NCBI RefSeq assembly: GCF_000178835.2
Contig: NC_015275.1
Coordinates: forward strand, 3,245,001-3,309,000
Source: Cellulosilyticum lentocellum DSM 5427
GTDB taxonomy: Bacteria; Bacillota; Clostridia; Lachnospirales; Cellulosilyticaceae
Direction of reading: 5' to 3'
DNA length: 64,000 bases
Position numbers and translations under genes: made by a program. Every line of letters starts with the position of its first letter. Positions within the stretch are counted from its first letter, which is position 1. Below are positions 48,051 through 56,787 of the stretch, in pieces. Under the pieces are notes generated by a model that was not told the origin of the DNA, made no database searches, and was given only the letters and a program-made list of their open reading frames with translations.

Positions 48051-48269
48051 TAGGCATTGAAAAGCAACTAAAATAGCACTGTATGTGTTTCCGATAAAGA
48101 AAAAAAAGATTGCTGCTAGCACATTAAACAGCATTCTTTTTTTGACTGAATGAATAGTATGTATCATCCATTGAGTGCTTTTATGTACATAATCATTTTG
48201 AAATACATACATATTTAAAGAGATTTGACCAAAAATATTAGTATTTCATACTTTTAGAAAGGAACTATT

Positions 48270-49292
48270 ATGTTTATTCCCAAACGTGTTATATTCGAGA
48301 AAGGTGCCCTTGATTATCCCTTAGGCACTGAGCTTTATAACTATTTTAATGAACAAAGCGGCATTGAACTTTTTCAAGTAGCCACTAATCAAGTGAAACG
48401 TCAAATTCCTGGTGATGAGCTTCATAAGCAATATCAGCATGGCAAACAAACCTTAGTGGTTGGTGTGAAAAAAAGTCTTAAGTTCCAAAGCTGTAAGCCT
48501 TCTGCTCACTATCAACTTCCACTTGTAAGTGGTTGCATGGGACAATGTGAATACTGCTATCTGAATACGCAACTTGGTGATAAACCTTTTGTTCGGGTCC
48601 ATGTGAATATAGATGATATTCTTAAACAAGCAGCGCATTATATCCATGAACGTCTACCAGAAATAACGCTTTTTGAAGGTGCTGCTACCTCAGACCCTCT
48701 CCCTGTTGAACCTTATACCCATTCACTGGCCAAATGTATTACCTTCTTTGGTCAGGAGGAGCATGCACGTTTCCGTTTTGTTAGTAAATATAATGATATT
48801 AAAGGCTTACTAGATCTTCCTCATCATGGTCATACAGAAATTCGGTTTAGTTTAAATACACCAACAATCATCAATGCCTATGAGCATCATACGGCTTCTG
48901 CTAAGCTTAGGATTAAAGCTTGTAGTGATTTAGCAGCTAAAGGGTATCCTGTTGGTTTTATCCTTGCTCCTGTTTTTCTTTATCCGAATTGGGAAGAAGA
49001 ATATCATCAGCTTCTTCTAGAAATCAAGGAAGCTTTTCCTGTAAAACCTCTTTACCCTATTATTTTCGAGGTTATTTCTCATCGCTATACCCTAAGAGCT
49101 AAGAATCGTATTAATGAAATCTTCCCGGAAAACACCTTACCCATGGTAGAAGATGAAAGACAATTCAAATATGGTCAGTTTGGTTATGGTAAATATATTT
49201 ATCCTAAAGATCAGCTTGCAGCTATGAAAACTTTCTTTACGAAAGAATTAGATGCACTTTTTCCCTATAAAGATTTAAAATATATTATTTAA
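48270..49292 (+). CDS. splB: spore photoproduct lyase
   Basis: A 340-residue radical SAM enzyme that reverses spore photoproduct (5-thyminyl-5,6-dihydrothymine) in germinating spores. The cluster motif is SGCMGQCEYCYLNTQ near 88-102 (CxxxCxxC). The C-terminal part has GYGKYIYPKDQ near 311. The length is typical. AAAGGAAC precedes the ATG. No splA is upstream. Its presence shows that the organism forms, or recently formed, endospores. Confidence 0.96.
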   Translation: MFIPKRVIFEKGALDYPLGTELYNYFNEQSGIELFQVATNQVKRQIPGDELHKQYQHGKQTLVVGVKKSLKFQSCKPSAHYQLPLVSGCMGQCEYCYLNTQLGDKPFVRVHVNIDDILKQAAHYIHERLPEITLFEGAATSDPLPVEPYTHSLAKCITFFGQEEHARFRFVSKYNDIKGLLDLPHHGHTEIRFSLNTPTIINAYEHHTASAKLRIKACSDLAAKGYPVGFILAPVFLYPNWEEEYHQLLLEIKEAFPVKPLYPIIFEVISHRYTLRAKNRINEIFPENTLPMVEDERQFKYGQFGYGKYIYPKDQLAAMKTFFTKELDALFPYKDLKYII

Positions 49293-49303
49293 TAGCTGCA
49301 CTA

Positions 49304-50230
49304 TTAACAATAGTGCCTAAGCATAGCTTCTATCTTTTCCTTTAGCCTCACTCTTACACTTTCTGGCGATTTGACTTCTATCTCCTTTCCAAAAGAAAGG
49401 AGATAGTTATAAAACCAATCCTCTTCTGGGTACTCTATATAATCTATATTCACCTCAAAATTCCCATCTGCTAGAAGCTTTACCTGCTCTACTTCAAATT
49501 CATCGTAAATACGATAGGCAAGAGCCTTACTTACCCATAAGGTAATGGCAATACAATCGCCTTGTTCTCCTATTTCTGGCTGCGGCTTCACCTCTCTCAT
49601 TTTTTCCTCTAGCACTTCCAATAGAAAACTTTCTTCTCCCTGTTCTATTTGCCTAATACGCGTTAGTTTAAAAAGTCTAATGGCTTTTCTAAGTAAACAA
49701 TACCCTTCTACATACCAGGCTTTTCCTTTAAAAACTAAACGATAAGGCCAGATACACCTTCTTGTTTTTTCGCCTACCCCGCTGTAATAGTCAAAAGCAA
49801 CGACTTGTCTATGAATAATACTATATCTCAGTACATTAAAGTTATTTTCTACGTTGCCTTGGTCTCCCCAAGGCGTAAAGTCTACTTGGATCCAATGATA
49901 ATCTTCGCGTCTAAAAAGCTGTCCTAGTTTATTAAGCGCCTGGCTCCTTTCTTTATAACCTGTTGCCCCTAAGCATTGAAGACCAAATAAAATGTCATTT
50001 TGTTCTGCTTCAGATAAAAAAGTCTTCTCCAGTTTAAACCCTTCTAATATACTAATACCACCACCATTTCCCTTATTCGTATAAATAGGAATGCCAGCGC
50101 TACTTAAAGTATCTAAATCTCTATAAATCGTCCTAGTAGATACTTCAAATTTTTCCGCTAACCATTTAGCTGTTACTTTTTCTTTATGAAGTAAAATAAA
50201 AACAATCTCAAATAACCGTTCGACTTGCAT
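49304..50230 (-). CDS. YafY family WYL-domain regulator
   Basis: A 308-residue transcription factor. The N-terminal DeoR-type winged helix has KVTAKWLAEKFEVSTRTIYR near 18-38. The WYL domain follows at about 130-220 (KAWYVEGYCLLRKAIRLFKL), then a C-terminal extension. WYL domains bind nucleotides or nucleic acid ligands. The ATG at 50230 with GGGAG before it is preferred over one 18 bases upstream. It converges on splB with 11 bases between them and no clear terminator. Target genes unknown. Confidence 0.9.
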   Translation of the reverse strand: MQVERLFEIVFILLHKEKVTAKWLAEKFEVSTRTIYRDLDTLSSAGIPIYTNKGNGGGISILEGFKLEKTFLSEAEQNDILFGLQCLGATGYKERSQALNKLGQLFRREDYHWIQVDFTPWGDQGNVENNFNVLRYSIIHRQVVAFDYYSGVGEKTRRCIWPYRLVFKGKAWYVEGYCLLRKAIRLFKLTRIRQIEQGEESFLLEVLEEKMREVKPQPEIGEQGDCIAITLWVSKALAYRIYDEFEVEQVKLLADGNFEVNIDYIEYPEEDWFYNYLLSFGKEIEVKSPESVRVRLKEKIEAMLRHYC

Positions 50231-50446
50231 AGGCTCTCCCTCTTCCATATGTCTTCATAGATTTATCTTATGCTAACTTGTCCGTTTTTTCAAATTTTTG
50301 TTTTACCCTACTTTTCTTGCTATGAATTTGCTTTCTATCTGTTATTTTCAAAAACCTATGCTACAATAAAAGAAAAGTAAATGCTTGCATCCAGGCTTAT
50401 TAAAGGTCATGTTGCTTACTAAAAGTCATTACATAATGGAGGACCT

Positions 50447-50986
50447 ATGAGTAAAAAACCTTTTCTTATTTTTTCCCTTATCGCAGTCCTTATCGTAGGA
50501 GGACTTTGGCTTTACTGTATGCCAAGCCTTGGAAAAGATACACCTAAGCCCACCTCTACCCCTTCTAGCACACTTACGCAGGGGACAACTTTAGAAGAAG
50601 CACTAGTAGCTGCTATTGATGAGGTTATGGCGCAAAATCCTGAGTTTAACGATAATGCACGTTATCTAGGCATTGATACTTCTATGCTAACTAGCTTAGA
50701 TGAAAAGGGAAAAGCAGCTTTATTAACCGCTTTAGAAAAATATAACTTAACCGTCCTTGATGCTCCTTTTGAAAAACTGCAACAAGAGGGTTATATTAAA
50801 GATCTCATTTTTACAGAAGGCCTCTTTTTACAAATTGAAGAAGAAGTCGTAAGTGGAAATGAAATCATTCTTTATCCTAGTAAATGGCGCTCTACAACGC
50901 TACATATTGGTTGTAGTCAGATGGTGCTCACTCAGTCTGACTCTGGCTGGCATCTAAGTAATATAGGCAATTGGTGGCATATGTAA
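50447..50986 (+). CDS. membrane-anchored hypothetical protein
   Basis: A 179-residue protein with one N-terminal membrane segment (about 5-27), a Thr/Ser/Pro-rich linker (KPTSTPSSTLTQGTT) and an outside domain ending QSDSGWHLSNIGNWWHM. No family recognised. GGAGG lies before the ATG. It is monocistronic with its own terminator. Confidence 0.7.
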   Translation: MSKKPFLIFSLIAVLIVGGLWLYCMPSLGKDTPKPTSTPSSTLTQGTTLEEALVAAIDEVMAQNPEFNDNARYLGIDTSMLTSLDEKGKAALLTALEKYNLTVLDAPFEKLQQEGYIKDLIFTEGLFLQIEEEVVSGNEIILYPSKWRSTTLHIGCSQMVLTQSDSGWHLSNIGNWWHM

Positions 50987-50987
50987 C

Positions 50988-51028
50988 AAAAGGGAATTGT
51001 TCAGTTTAAAACGAACAATTCCCTTTTT
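50988..51028. terminator. bidirectional terminator
   Basis: AAAAGGGAATTGTTC (50988-51002) pairs perfectly with GAACAATTCCCTTTT, A/T runs on both sides. It serves the genes on both flanks. Confidence 0.92.
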
Positions 51029-51033
51029 ACTTT

Positions 51034-52368
51034 TTATTTAGCTACATTACCTGCAATGTTAATGGCATCCCAAGTACGTGCAAATGGTGGCGCATAGCAT
51101 AAGTCTAGCATCCCTAATTGCTTGGTGGTAAGCCTTGCATAAATAGCCACAGCTAATACATTGGTACGCTGCACTGCATCTTTCCTTCCCACTACTTGCC
51201 CACCTAATAATATCTTAGTATTGGCATCATAAATGAGTTTAATAGATAAATCCTCTTGGCCTGGATAATAATCTGTTTGATTTTTATCAGTAATAAAAAC
51301 AGTTTTATAATCGAGTCCCATGCTTTCAGCTTCGGCTTCACTTAATCCGGTGCGCCCTGCTTCCATATTCATCAGCTTGATACAGCTAGAACCTAAGGTT
51401 CCTTCAAAAACTTCATGATTACCAGCTAAATTTTCGCCCACAATACGCCCCAGTTTATTAGCGCTTGTTGCGAGTGGGATATAAGCTGGTTCTCCTTTTA
51501 ATAAGTGAGGCACAGTAGCACAATCACCTGCTGCATATACCCCTGGTAGTGAGGTCTTTCCTTCTTGGTCTACCACAATGGCACCATTACGTAAGCGCTC
51601 GATATCTGTATTGTCTAAGAATGCTGTATTAGGTCTTACGCCTGTTGCTAAAAGCACTAAGTCTACAGGGATCTCTTCATTTTCTGTAACAATGTGGGTG
51701 GCATAGCCTTCTCCTCGAAGAGCTGTTACTTTACTGTTTAAATAAAGTGCTACATCATGAGCCTTAAGCTCTGCTTCTAAAAGCTCAGTTACCTCTTGAT
51801 CAAATACTTCTTTTAAAATACGATCTTCTAACTGAAAAACAGCGACTTCTTTTCCTAATGCTTTAGCAGCTTCTACAGCTTCAAGACCTATAAACCCTGC
51901 TCCAATAATGCCCACACGTTTTACTTCTGGTTTTCTTAGGGCTTCACGTAATGCTTTACCATCTGCCATAGAACGAAGGGTATGGACATTTTTAAGATTT
52001 AAGTTTTCAATAGGTGGCATAATACTGCTAGCTCCTGTGGCAATCATTAAAGTGTCATAATGATCTTCTTTAATAGTTCCTGCTTTTAAATCTTTTATTT
52101 GTAAGGTTTTTGTCTCAGGTATCACCTGAAGCACCTCATGTTCTATATAAAGTTCAATTCCAGACGCTATGAGCTGCTGTGGTGTTCTTGCTAACATTTG
52201 TGCTTCATTATCGAAGAATCCTCCTACATAATAAGGCAATCCACAAGCGCCAAATGAAACATGTGGTGACTTTTCATAGACCACTACCTCTGCTTCTTTG
52301 TCTAGTCTTCTAAGCTTTGCTGCTGCACTCATACCAGCTGCAATGCCTCCAATTATAATTATTCTCAT
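51034..52368 (-). CDS. CoA-disulfide reductase-like flavoprotein
   Basis: A 444-residue FAD- and NAD(P)H-dependent oxidoreductase of the single-cysteine group (CoA-disulfide reductase, NADH oxidase, NADH peroxidase). FAD motif IIIIGGIAAGMSAA at 3-16; redox Cys in SFGACGLPYYVGG near 43-46; NAD motif VGIIGAGFIGLEAVEA near 152; second FAD motif GVYAAGDCA near 278. No C-terminal rhodanese domain. It probably reduces CoA disulfide or oxygen/peroxide. AGGAG precedes the ATG. Confidence 0.9.
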   Translation of the reverse strand: MRIIIIGGIAAGMSAAAKLRRLDKEAEVVVYEKSPHVSFGACGLPYYVGGFFDNEAQMLARTPQQLIASGIELYIEHEVLQVIPETKTLQIKDLKAGTIKEDHYDTLMIATGASSIMPPIENLNLKNVHTLRSMADGKALREALRKPEVKRVGIIGAGFIGLEAVEAAKALGKEVAVFQLEDRILKEVFDQEVTELLEAELKAHDVALYLNSKVTALRGEGYATHIVTENEEIPVDLVLLATGVRPNTAFLDNTDIERLRNGAIVVDQEGKTSLPGVYAAGDCATVPHLLKGEPAYIPLATSANKLGRIVGENLAGNHEVFEGTLGSSCIKLMNMEAGRTGLSEAEAESMGLDYKTVFITDKNQTDYYPGQEDLSIKLIYDANTKILLGGQVVGRKDAVQRTNVLAVAIYARLTTKQLGMLDLCYAPPFARTWDAINIAGNVAK

Positions 52369-52660
52369 AGAATACTCCTATTCATTTTCATTGCTTATAG
52401 CATATGCGGCATTAATGCTGCTTATACTTCAAGTCTCTCTTGTCCATTATTATAGATTTTACCTATTTTTTCAAGTTAAACCTATTAATATCAATTTTTT
52501 GGTAATTATTCTCAAGCTACTTTTATGCCTTTTCCCAAGCCTACCATAAGTAAAGGACTGTTATCTTTTTATAACAGCCCTCTACTCTTTCTTCTATTCT
52601 AAGCTAACGCCTTCATTCTGCATCATTCATTCTTTATGCTTAATCATCAATTATTCATTA
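52369..52660. other. intergenic region with weak hairpin
   Basis: About 290 bases. CTGTTAT/ATAACAG (52557-52576) forms a small hairpin that may end pepA transcription, but the following T-run is poor. Nothing else seen. Confidence 0.4.
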
Positions 52661-54121
52661 TTAATGATTATGATGACAACCACAAGGCTCTTCTACTAAA
52701 CGATACAAGGTTCTTACAGGTGCACCAGTACCACCTTTTGTGATATAGCCTTCTGCACTATCTGCCCAAGCTGTTCCTGCAATATCTAAATGTAACCATG
52801 GTAAGTCTTGTACAAACTCACCTACAAATAATCCTGCTGTAATCGTTCCTGCAAATCTGCCACCCGTATTTTTAAGATCTGCTACTGTACTTTTATTCAT
52901 TTTCGCATATTCTTTATGCGCTGGTAATTGCCAGAATTGCTCTCCAGATTTTTTAGCTGCTGCTTGAAGTTCTTCGTAAAAGTCTTGGTTATTAGTTACA
53001 ACAGCTGTTGTACTTGTTCCTAAAGCCACTAAGGCTGCACCTGTTAAAGTCGCTAAGTCAATGATACGTGTTACCTTTTCTTTTTCAATAGCGTAAGTCA
53101 CTGCATCTGCTAAAGTTAAACGGCCTTCTGCATCTGTGTTAAGGATTTCAATGGTTTTACCTGCCATAGAACCAATAATATCTCCTGGTTTATAGCTTCC
53201 TCCTGAGATTACATTTTCACAAGCTGCTACAACAGCAATCACATTCGTTTTTACTTTATTACCTGCAATGGCGCTCATAGCCCCAATAACAGCGGCTGCA
53301 CCGCCCATGTCACTTTGCATAGTCTTCATAGAATCAGTTGGTTTTAATGAATAACCACCTGTATCATAAGTTAAACCTTTTCCTACAAGCCCTAAAACTT
53401 CTTTGCTATCAGCATCACCCATGTATCTCATGACAATCAGTTTTGGCTTACGCTCTGAACTAGCACCTACTGCTAAAAAGGCTTTCATACCAAGTGCTTC
53501 GATTTGCTTTTCATCAAAAACTTCCACTTCACACCCTGCAGCTTTACCAACTTCTACTGCTTTCTCTGCTAAAGTTTCAGGATAAAGTACATTAGAAGGC
53601 TCATTCACTAAGTCTCTCGCAATGATTACACCTTCTGCAACTTTTAAGCTAGCTGCTAAAACTTCATTAGCACGTTCTACTTTAGCAGCTGGTACACCTA
53701 CTAAATAGAATTTCATTGGTGCTTCTTCTTCTGTCTTAGTTTTGTACTCATCAAAGCTATAGCTTGCAAGAAGTGCTGCTTCTGTAATGGCTTTGACATT
53801 ACCACCTACACAAATGTTGTCTGTTACTACTAGCTTAATGCCTACCTCTGTTACTTTTGCAGCCTTTGCTTTTTTTACACCTTCTGCTATAGCCTCACGA
53901 AGTCCCTCTGCTGTTAATGCTTCTTTATTCCCAATTCCTACATAAATCATATACTTAACAGTTTCTTTAACGATTGGAAGAACAAATACATCTCCTTCTT
54001 TACCTGAAAAAGCTTTACTGCTTTTAAGTGCTTCTAGAGTTTTCTCTTGAATATCATTCTCACTTATAGGTACAATAAGTGCTTGCACCTCATCTAATGT
54101 CACATCTTTAATGTTTACCAT
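52661..54121 (-). CDS. pepA: leucyl aminopeptidase (M17)
   Basis: A 486-residue cytosolic di-zinc/manganese aminopeptidase. Motifs GLVGKGLTYDTGGYSLKP near 250 (metal Lys and Asp), VIGAMSAIAGNKVKTNVIA near 285, and NTDAEGRLTLADAV near 330 (the M17 signature) are intact. The C-terminus has a His-rich tail (CGCHHNH). The length is typical. AGGAG precedes the ATG. Monocistronic. Confidence 0.96.
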   Translation of the reverse strand: MVNIKDVTLDEVQALIVPISENDIQEKTLEALKSSKAFSGKEGDVFVLPIVKETVKYMIYVGIGNKEALTAEGLREAIAEGVKKAKAAKVTEVGIKLVVTDNICVGGNVKAITEAALLASYSFDEYKTKTEEEAPMKFYLVGVPAAKVERANEVLAASLKVAEGVIIARDLVNEPSNVLYPETLAEKAVEVGKAAGCEVEVFDEKQIEALGMKAFLAVGASSERKPKLIVMRYMGDADSKEVLGLVGKGLTYDTGGYSLKPTDSMKTMQSDMGGAAAVIGAMSAIAGNKVKTNVIAVVAACENVISGGSYKPGDIIGSMAGKTIEILNTDAEGRLTLADAVTYAIEKEKVTRIIDLATLTGAALVALGTSTTAVVTNNQDFYEELQAAAKKSGEQFWQLPAHKEYAKMNKSTVADLKNTGGRFAGTITAGLFVGEFVQDLPWLHLDIAGTAWADSAEGYITKGGTGAPVRTLYRLVEEPCGCHHNH

Positions 54122-54322
54122 TTCATTTCTCCTTATCTTTTATTCTATTTATATAAATCAATTTAATCATAATCCTATAGATTACTTCTTAAATATTATA
54201 CCACAATCTAACTCAACTATAAAGTAAGTCAATGATTTTCTATTAAAACCTTTGTCTTTTCTTCACTTATTATCTTTTTTTACATATACTGTTAATGTAA
54301 AATTTTTGAAAGGATTATCAAA

Positions 54323-54859
54323 ATGCCTCATTTTAATCCAACGTATCAACATACTATTCAAAAAAACACTTCTTCACAAGATTATCAAATACCTTATTTA
54401 AATGGCCATAAAAAAAGTCGTAATATGCCTAACTCAACTCAAGTCATCAAAGATTATGGACCCTATCCTTTCGTGGTTAACATTGAAAAGGTTACAAAAG
54501 CCAATGATACTTTTCGTACAGTTCTATGGACCGGAGACTCTCTGCAGCTTACTTTAATGAGCATTCCTCCTGGAGAATCTATTGGTCTTGAAATCCATAA
54601 TGATGTGGATCAATTTCTACGTATTGAAGATGGAACAGGGTTAGTCATGATGGGGGACCAGCCTAATCAACTTAATTTTCAGCAAACTGTATCAGCTAGT
54701 GATGCTTTTGTTGTACCTGCTGGTACTTGGCATAACCTCCTTAACATTGGTTCAACACCGCTTAAGCTTTACTCTATCTATGCACCTCCTCATCATCCTT
54801 TTGGTACTGTTCATCAAACTAAAGCTGATGCGGAAGCTGCTGAGAATCCTAATAAATAA
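54323..54859 (+). CDS. cupin domain protein
   Basis: A 178-residue single-domain cupin. Motif 1 is GESIGLEIHNDVDQFLRIED (metal ligands Glu, His and Gln where some have His), and motif 2 is VPAGTWHNLLNIG near 132. A His/Asn-rich N-terminus and a PHHPFGTVH stretch near 157 could add metal ligands. The reaction is unknown; many relatives are isomerases or sugar-binding proteins. GAAAGGA precedes the ATG. Confidence 0.87.
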   Translation: MPHFNPTYQHTIQKNTSSQDYQIPYLNGHKKSRNMPNSTQVIKDYGPYPFVVNIEKVTKANDTFRTVLWTGDSLQLTLMSIPPGESIGLEIHNDVDQFLRIEDGTGLVMMGDQPNQLNFQQTVSASDAFVVPAGTWHNLLNIGSTPLKLYSIYAPPHHPFGTVHQTKADAEAAENPNK

Positions 54860-54873
54860 TTTCTAAACAAATA

Positions 54874-54915
54874 AAGAGAGCACTCCTATTGGAAAATACG
54901 TAGGAATGCCCTCTT
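54874..54915. terminator. terminator between cupin and tail-collar genes
   Basis: AAGAGAGCACTCCTA pairs with TAGGAATGCCCTCTT with one mismatch around a short loop. It can serve both convergent genes. Confidence 0.75.
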
Positions 54916-54922
54916 CTCATTT

Positions 54923-55165
54923 TTATGCTCTTACGGGATAGAGCCCTGTTATTGCAATATAATAAGCCATTCCCGGTAGTGGTTCTGCCCCTCTTAAATC
55001 AGGCACTTTAAATGTAGTCCTACCATCTCCCCCATAGGTAATACCTATTAAAGAAAATAAAGCTTGATATTGCATAATATTAAGCGTCTGACCTTCGCAC
55101 TTCATCCATCCTTCCATGGCAAAGGTAAATGGAAATAATTGAATTTGACTTAAAATTGGATCCAT
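54923..55165 (-). CDS. solitary phage tail-collar domain protein
   Basis: An 80-residue protein that consists of only one tail-collar domain (FAMEGWMKCEGQTLNIMQYQ, then FSLIGITYGGDGRTTFKVPD and LRGAEPLP). Full-size tail-fibre and microcystin-dependent proteins have about 170-180 residues, so this is a minimal form, not a truncated frame: it has a proper AGGGG site and stop. No phage gene is nearby. It may be a domesticated phage fibre domain. Confidence 0.8.
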   Translation of the reverse strand: MDPILSQIQLFPFTFAMEGWMKCEGQTLNIMQYQALFSLIGITYGGDGRTTFKVPDLRGAEPLPGMAYYIAITGLYPVRA

Positions 55166-55272
55166 AACATTTCCCCTCTATTCCTGATTATTTTATTAAT
55201 AGTAAACCTATCCATATACACACATAAATTATACATTAAATTCATTATCTTTATAATATTTTCTTTTTACTT

Positions 55273-55356
55273 TTATATCTTTTTCTGCATCCGTACCTTA
55301 TAGATGTATATATACGCCTGAAAAACTGACTTCTTAGCACGTTCTTTACCTCTCAT
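55273..55356 (-). CDS. possible 27-residue basic peptide
   Basis: The frame MRGKERAKKSVFQAYIYIYK and seven more residues is preceded by AGGAG at a spacing of 5-6 bases, better than chance. It is basic with an aromatic centre. It lies alone upstream of the tail-collar gene. Without relatives this is only a candidate small protein. Confidence 0.35.
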   Translation of the reverse strand: MRGKERAKKSVFQAYIYIYKVRMQKKI

Positions 55357-55413
55357 ATAATCTCCTATTTATTTTCACTAGCTATTCATTATATTTCTAC
55401 CCTGCTTCAGCCC

Positions 55414-56595
55414 TTACATCTTTCCACTACCAACAATAAGGGCTAAAGTTCCCCAATCTAAAATCGGTTCTTCAAAGCTATACGCTAAACATTTTTCAAT
55501 CTCATCTTGATCATAAGCTATCATTCTAGCAATCATCATAATAGCATCTCTTACCATGCTGTAATCTACCATCCTTTGTTCTTCTGAGACCCACTTAAGG
55601 AAAGTTAATTGCTTAATCCCACAGTATTCTAGTATCACCCACTGATACACCATAACCATATCGTCTAACGTCATATGGTCTCTTAAAACATTTGCCCAAA
55701 TTTCTGCTGCTAAATAGTTTCTTAAAAGCTTTTCAAACCCTTGATACTGCGTTTCAAAGGCTTCATTTTTCTCCAAGAGCCATGTGTCTGAATAATACTC
55801 CTCCAGCCTTTCAGCCAAAACACTATAGGCTTCTATATCCTTAGTATACGTTTCATCCTTACGATAAAGCTGAATGCGATCTAAAAACTGTTCATTTCTT
55901 TCCCAAAAAGAATCTATGGCCTCTACTTGCATCGTACGCATTTCACTTACTAATGCCTCTAAATAATCTCTCTCTTTATAAGCTTGTACTATTTCTACTG
56001 TCAGTTTTTCTTCCTCTAGAAGTTCTAACAAACAGCAATATGCCATTAAAATCCCCTCAGTTAAGGAATAGGCTTCATCTTGAACACGTTCAAGTAGCAT
56101 TTGGCGTATCTCTTCTAAGACTGAAGTTTCTTGTCTTTCTTTTTCACCTTCTTTAAAATGGATTCCTTTTTCTTCTTTATAAAGCAAATCAATTACAGCT
56201 GGACATCCAAAATCTAATGAATATTCTTCCCTTTTACCTACCTTATGTATATGCCTTGGATAGGTTGTGCAGGTTTTTGATAAATAAGCATCACCCAAAT
56301 TTACTACCACAGCACAAAGTTTATCTTTATTTAAAAAAGGACAAGTCTTATCTCTATTTAGCTCAATGACTTGCTCTGATTCTTCATGTTCAATGCAGTC
56401 ACATAACATTACTCGTTTTTTCCCTATAGCAATTTTTTCCACTTTAATCCCTATTTCTTCCAAACTAATCTCTCGCCATTTTTCCAAGGTATCTTCATCT
56501 ACTGTTATTGCCCACTCCTGGCAGCAAGTAAAAGGACACTCTCCTCCTATACAGCGAAATGCATCATAATAGCTTAGTTTAATAATCTGACTCAT
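55414..56595 (-). CDS. fliB: flagellin lysine-N-methylase FliB-like
   Basis: A 393-residue protein of the FliB family, which methylates lysines of flagellin. The N-terminal Cys cluster (FRCIGGECPFTCCQEWAITV near 14-33) and further Cys at about 66, 86 and 94 (CDCIEHEE; KTCPFLNKDKLC) suggest an Fe-S cluster as in the family. The length is normal. No flagellin gene is in the window; the chemoreceptor next to it is divergent. Target inferred from family only. Confidence 0.85.
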   Translation of the reverse strand: MSQIIKLSYYDAFRCIGGECPFTCCQEWAITVDEDTLEKWREISLEEIGIKVEKIAIGKKRVMLCDCIEHEESEQVIELNRDKTCPFLNKDKLCAVVVNLGDAYLSKTCTTYPRHIHKVGKREEYSLDFGCPAVIDLLYKEEKGIHFKEGEKERQETSVLEEIRQMLLERVQDEAYSLTEGILMAYCCLLELLEEEKLTVEIVQAYKERDYLEALVSEMRTMQVEAIDSFWERNEQFLDRIQLYRKDETYTKDIEAYSVLAERLEEYYSDTWLLEKNEAFETQYQGFEKLLRNYLAAEIWANVLRDHMTLDDMVMVYQWVILEYCGIKQLTFLKWVSEEQRMVDYSMVRDAIMMIARMIAYDQDEIEKCLAYSFEEPILDWGTLALIVGSGKM

Positions 56596-56787
56596 ATATA
56601 CGCCATCCCATCTCTTTACTCATTCATCTGTCTTTATACCTATTGATTAGTTTATTACTTGGTTCTATAAATTTCAATAAAAATATAGCAACATACTACA
56701 TCGTGAAATGAATATCATTATGTTATAATTATTTAATTATTCAAAATAATATGTACTTATTTCATAATTATATAGGGGGAAATAGTA

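Noticed and set aside
48006-48212. 68-residue gene with a membrane segment
   Set aside because: No ribosome binding site, and its end is a frameshifted fragment of a WYL regulator.
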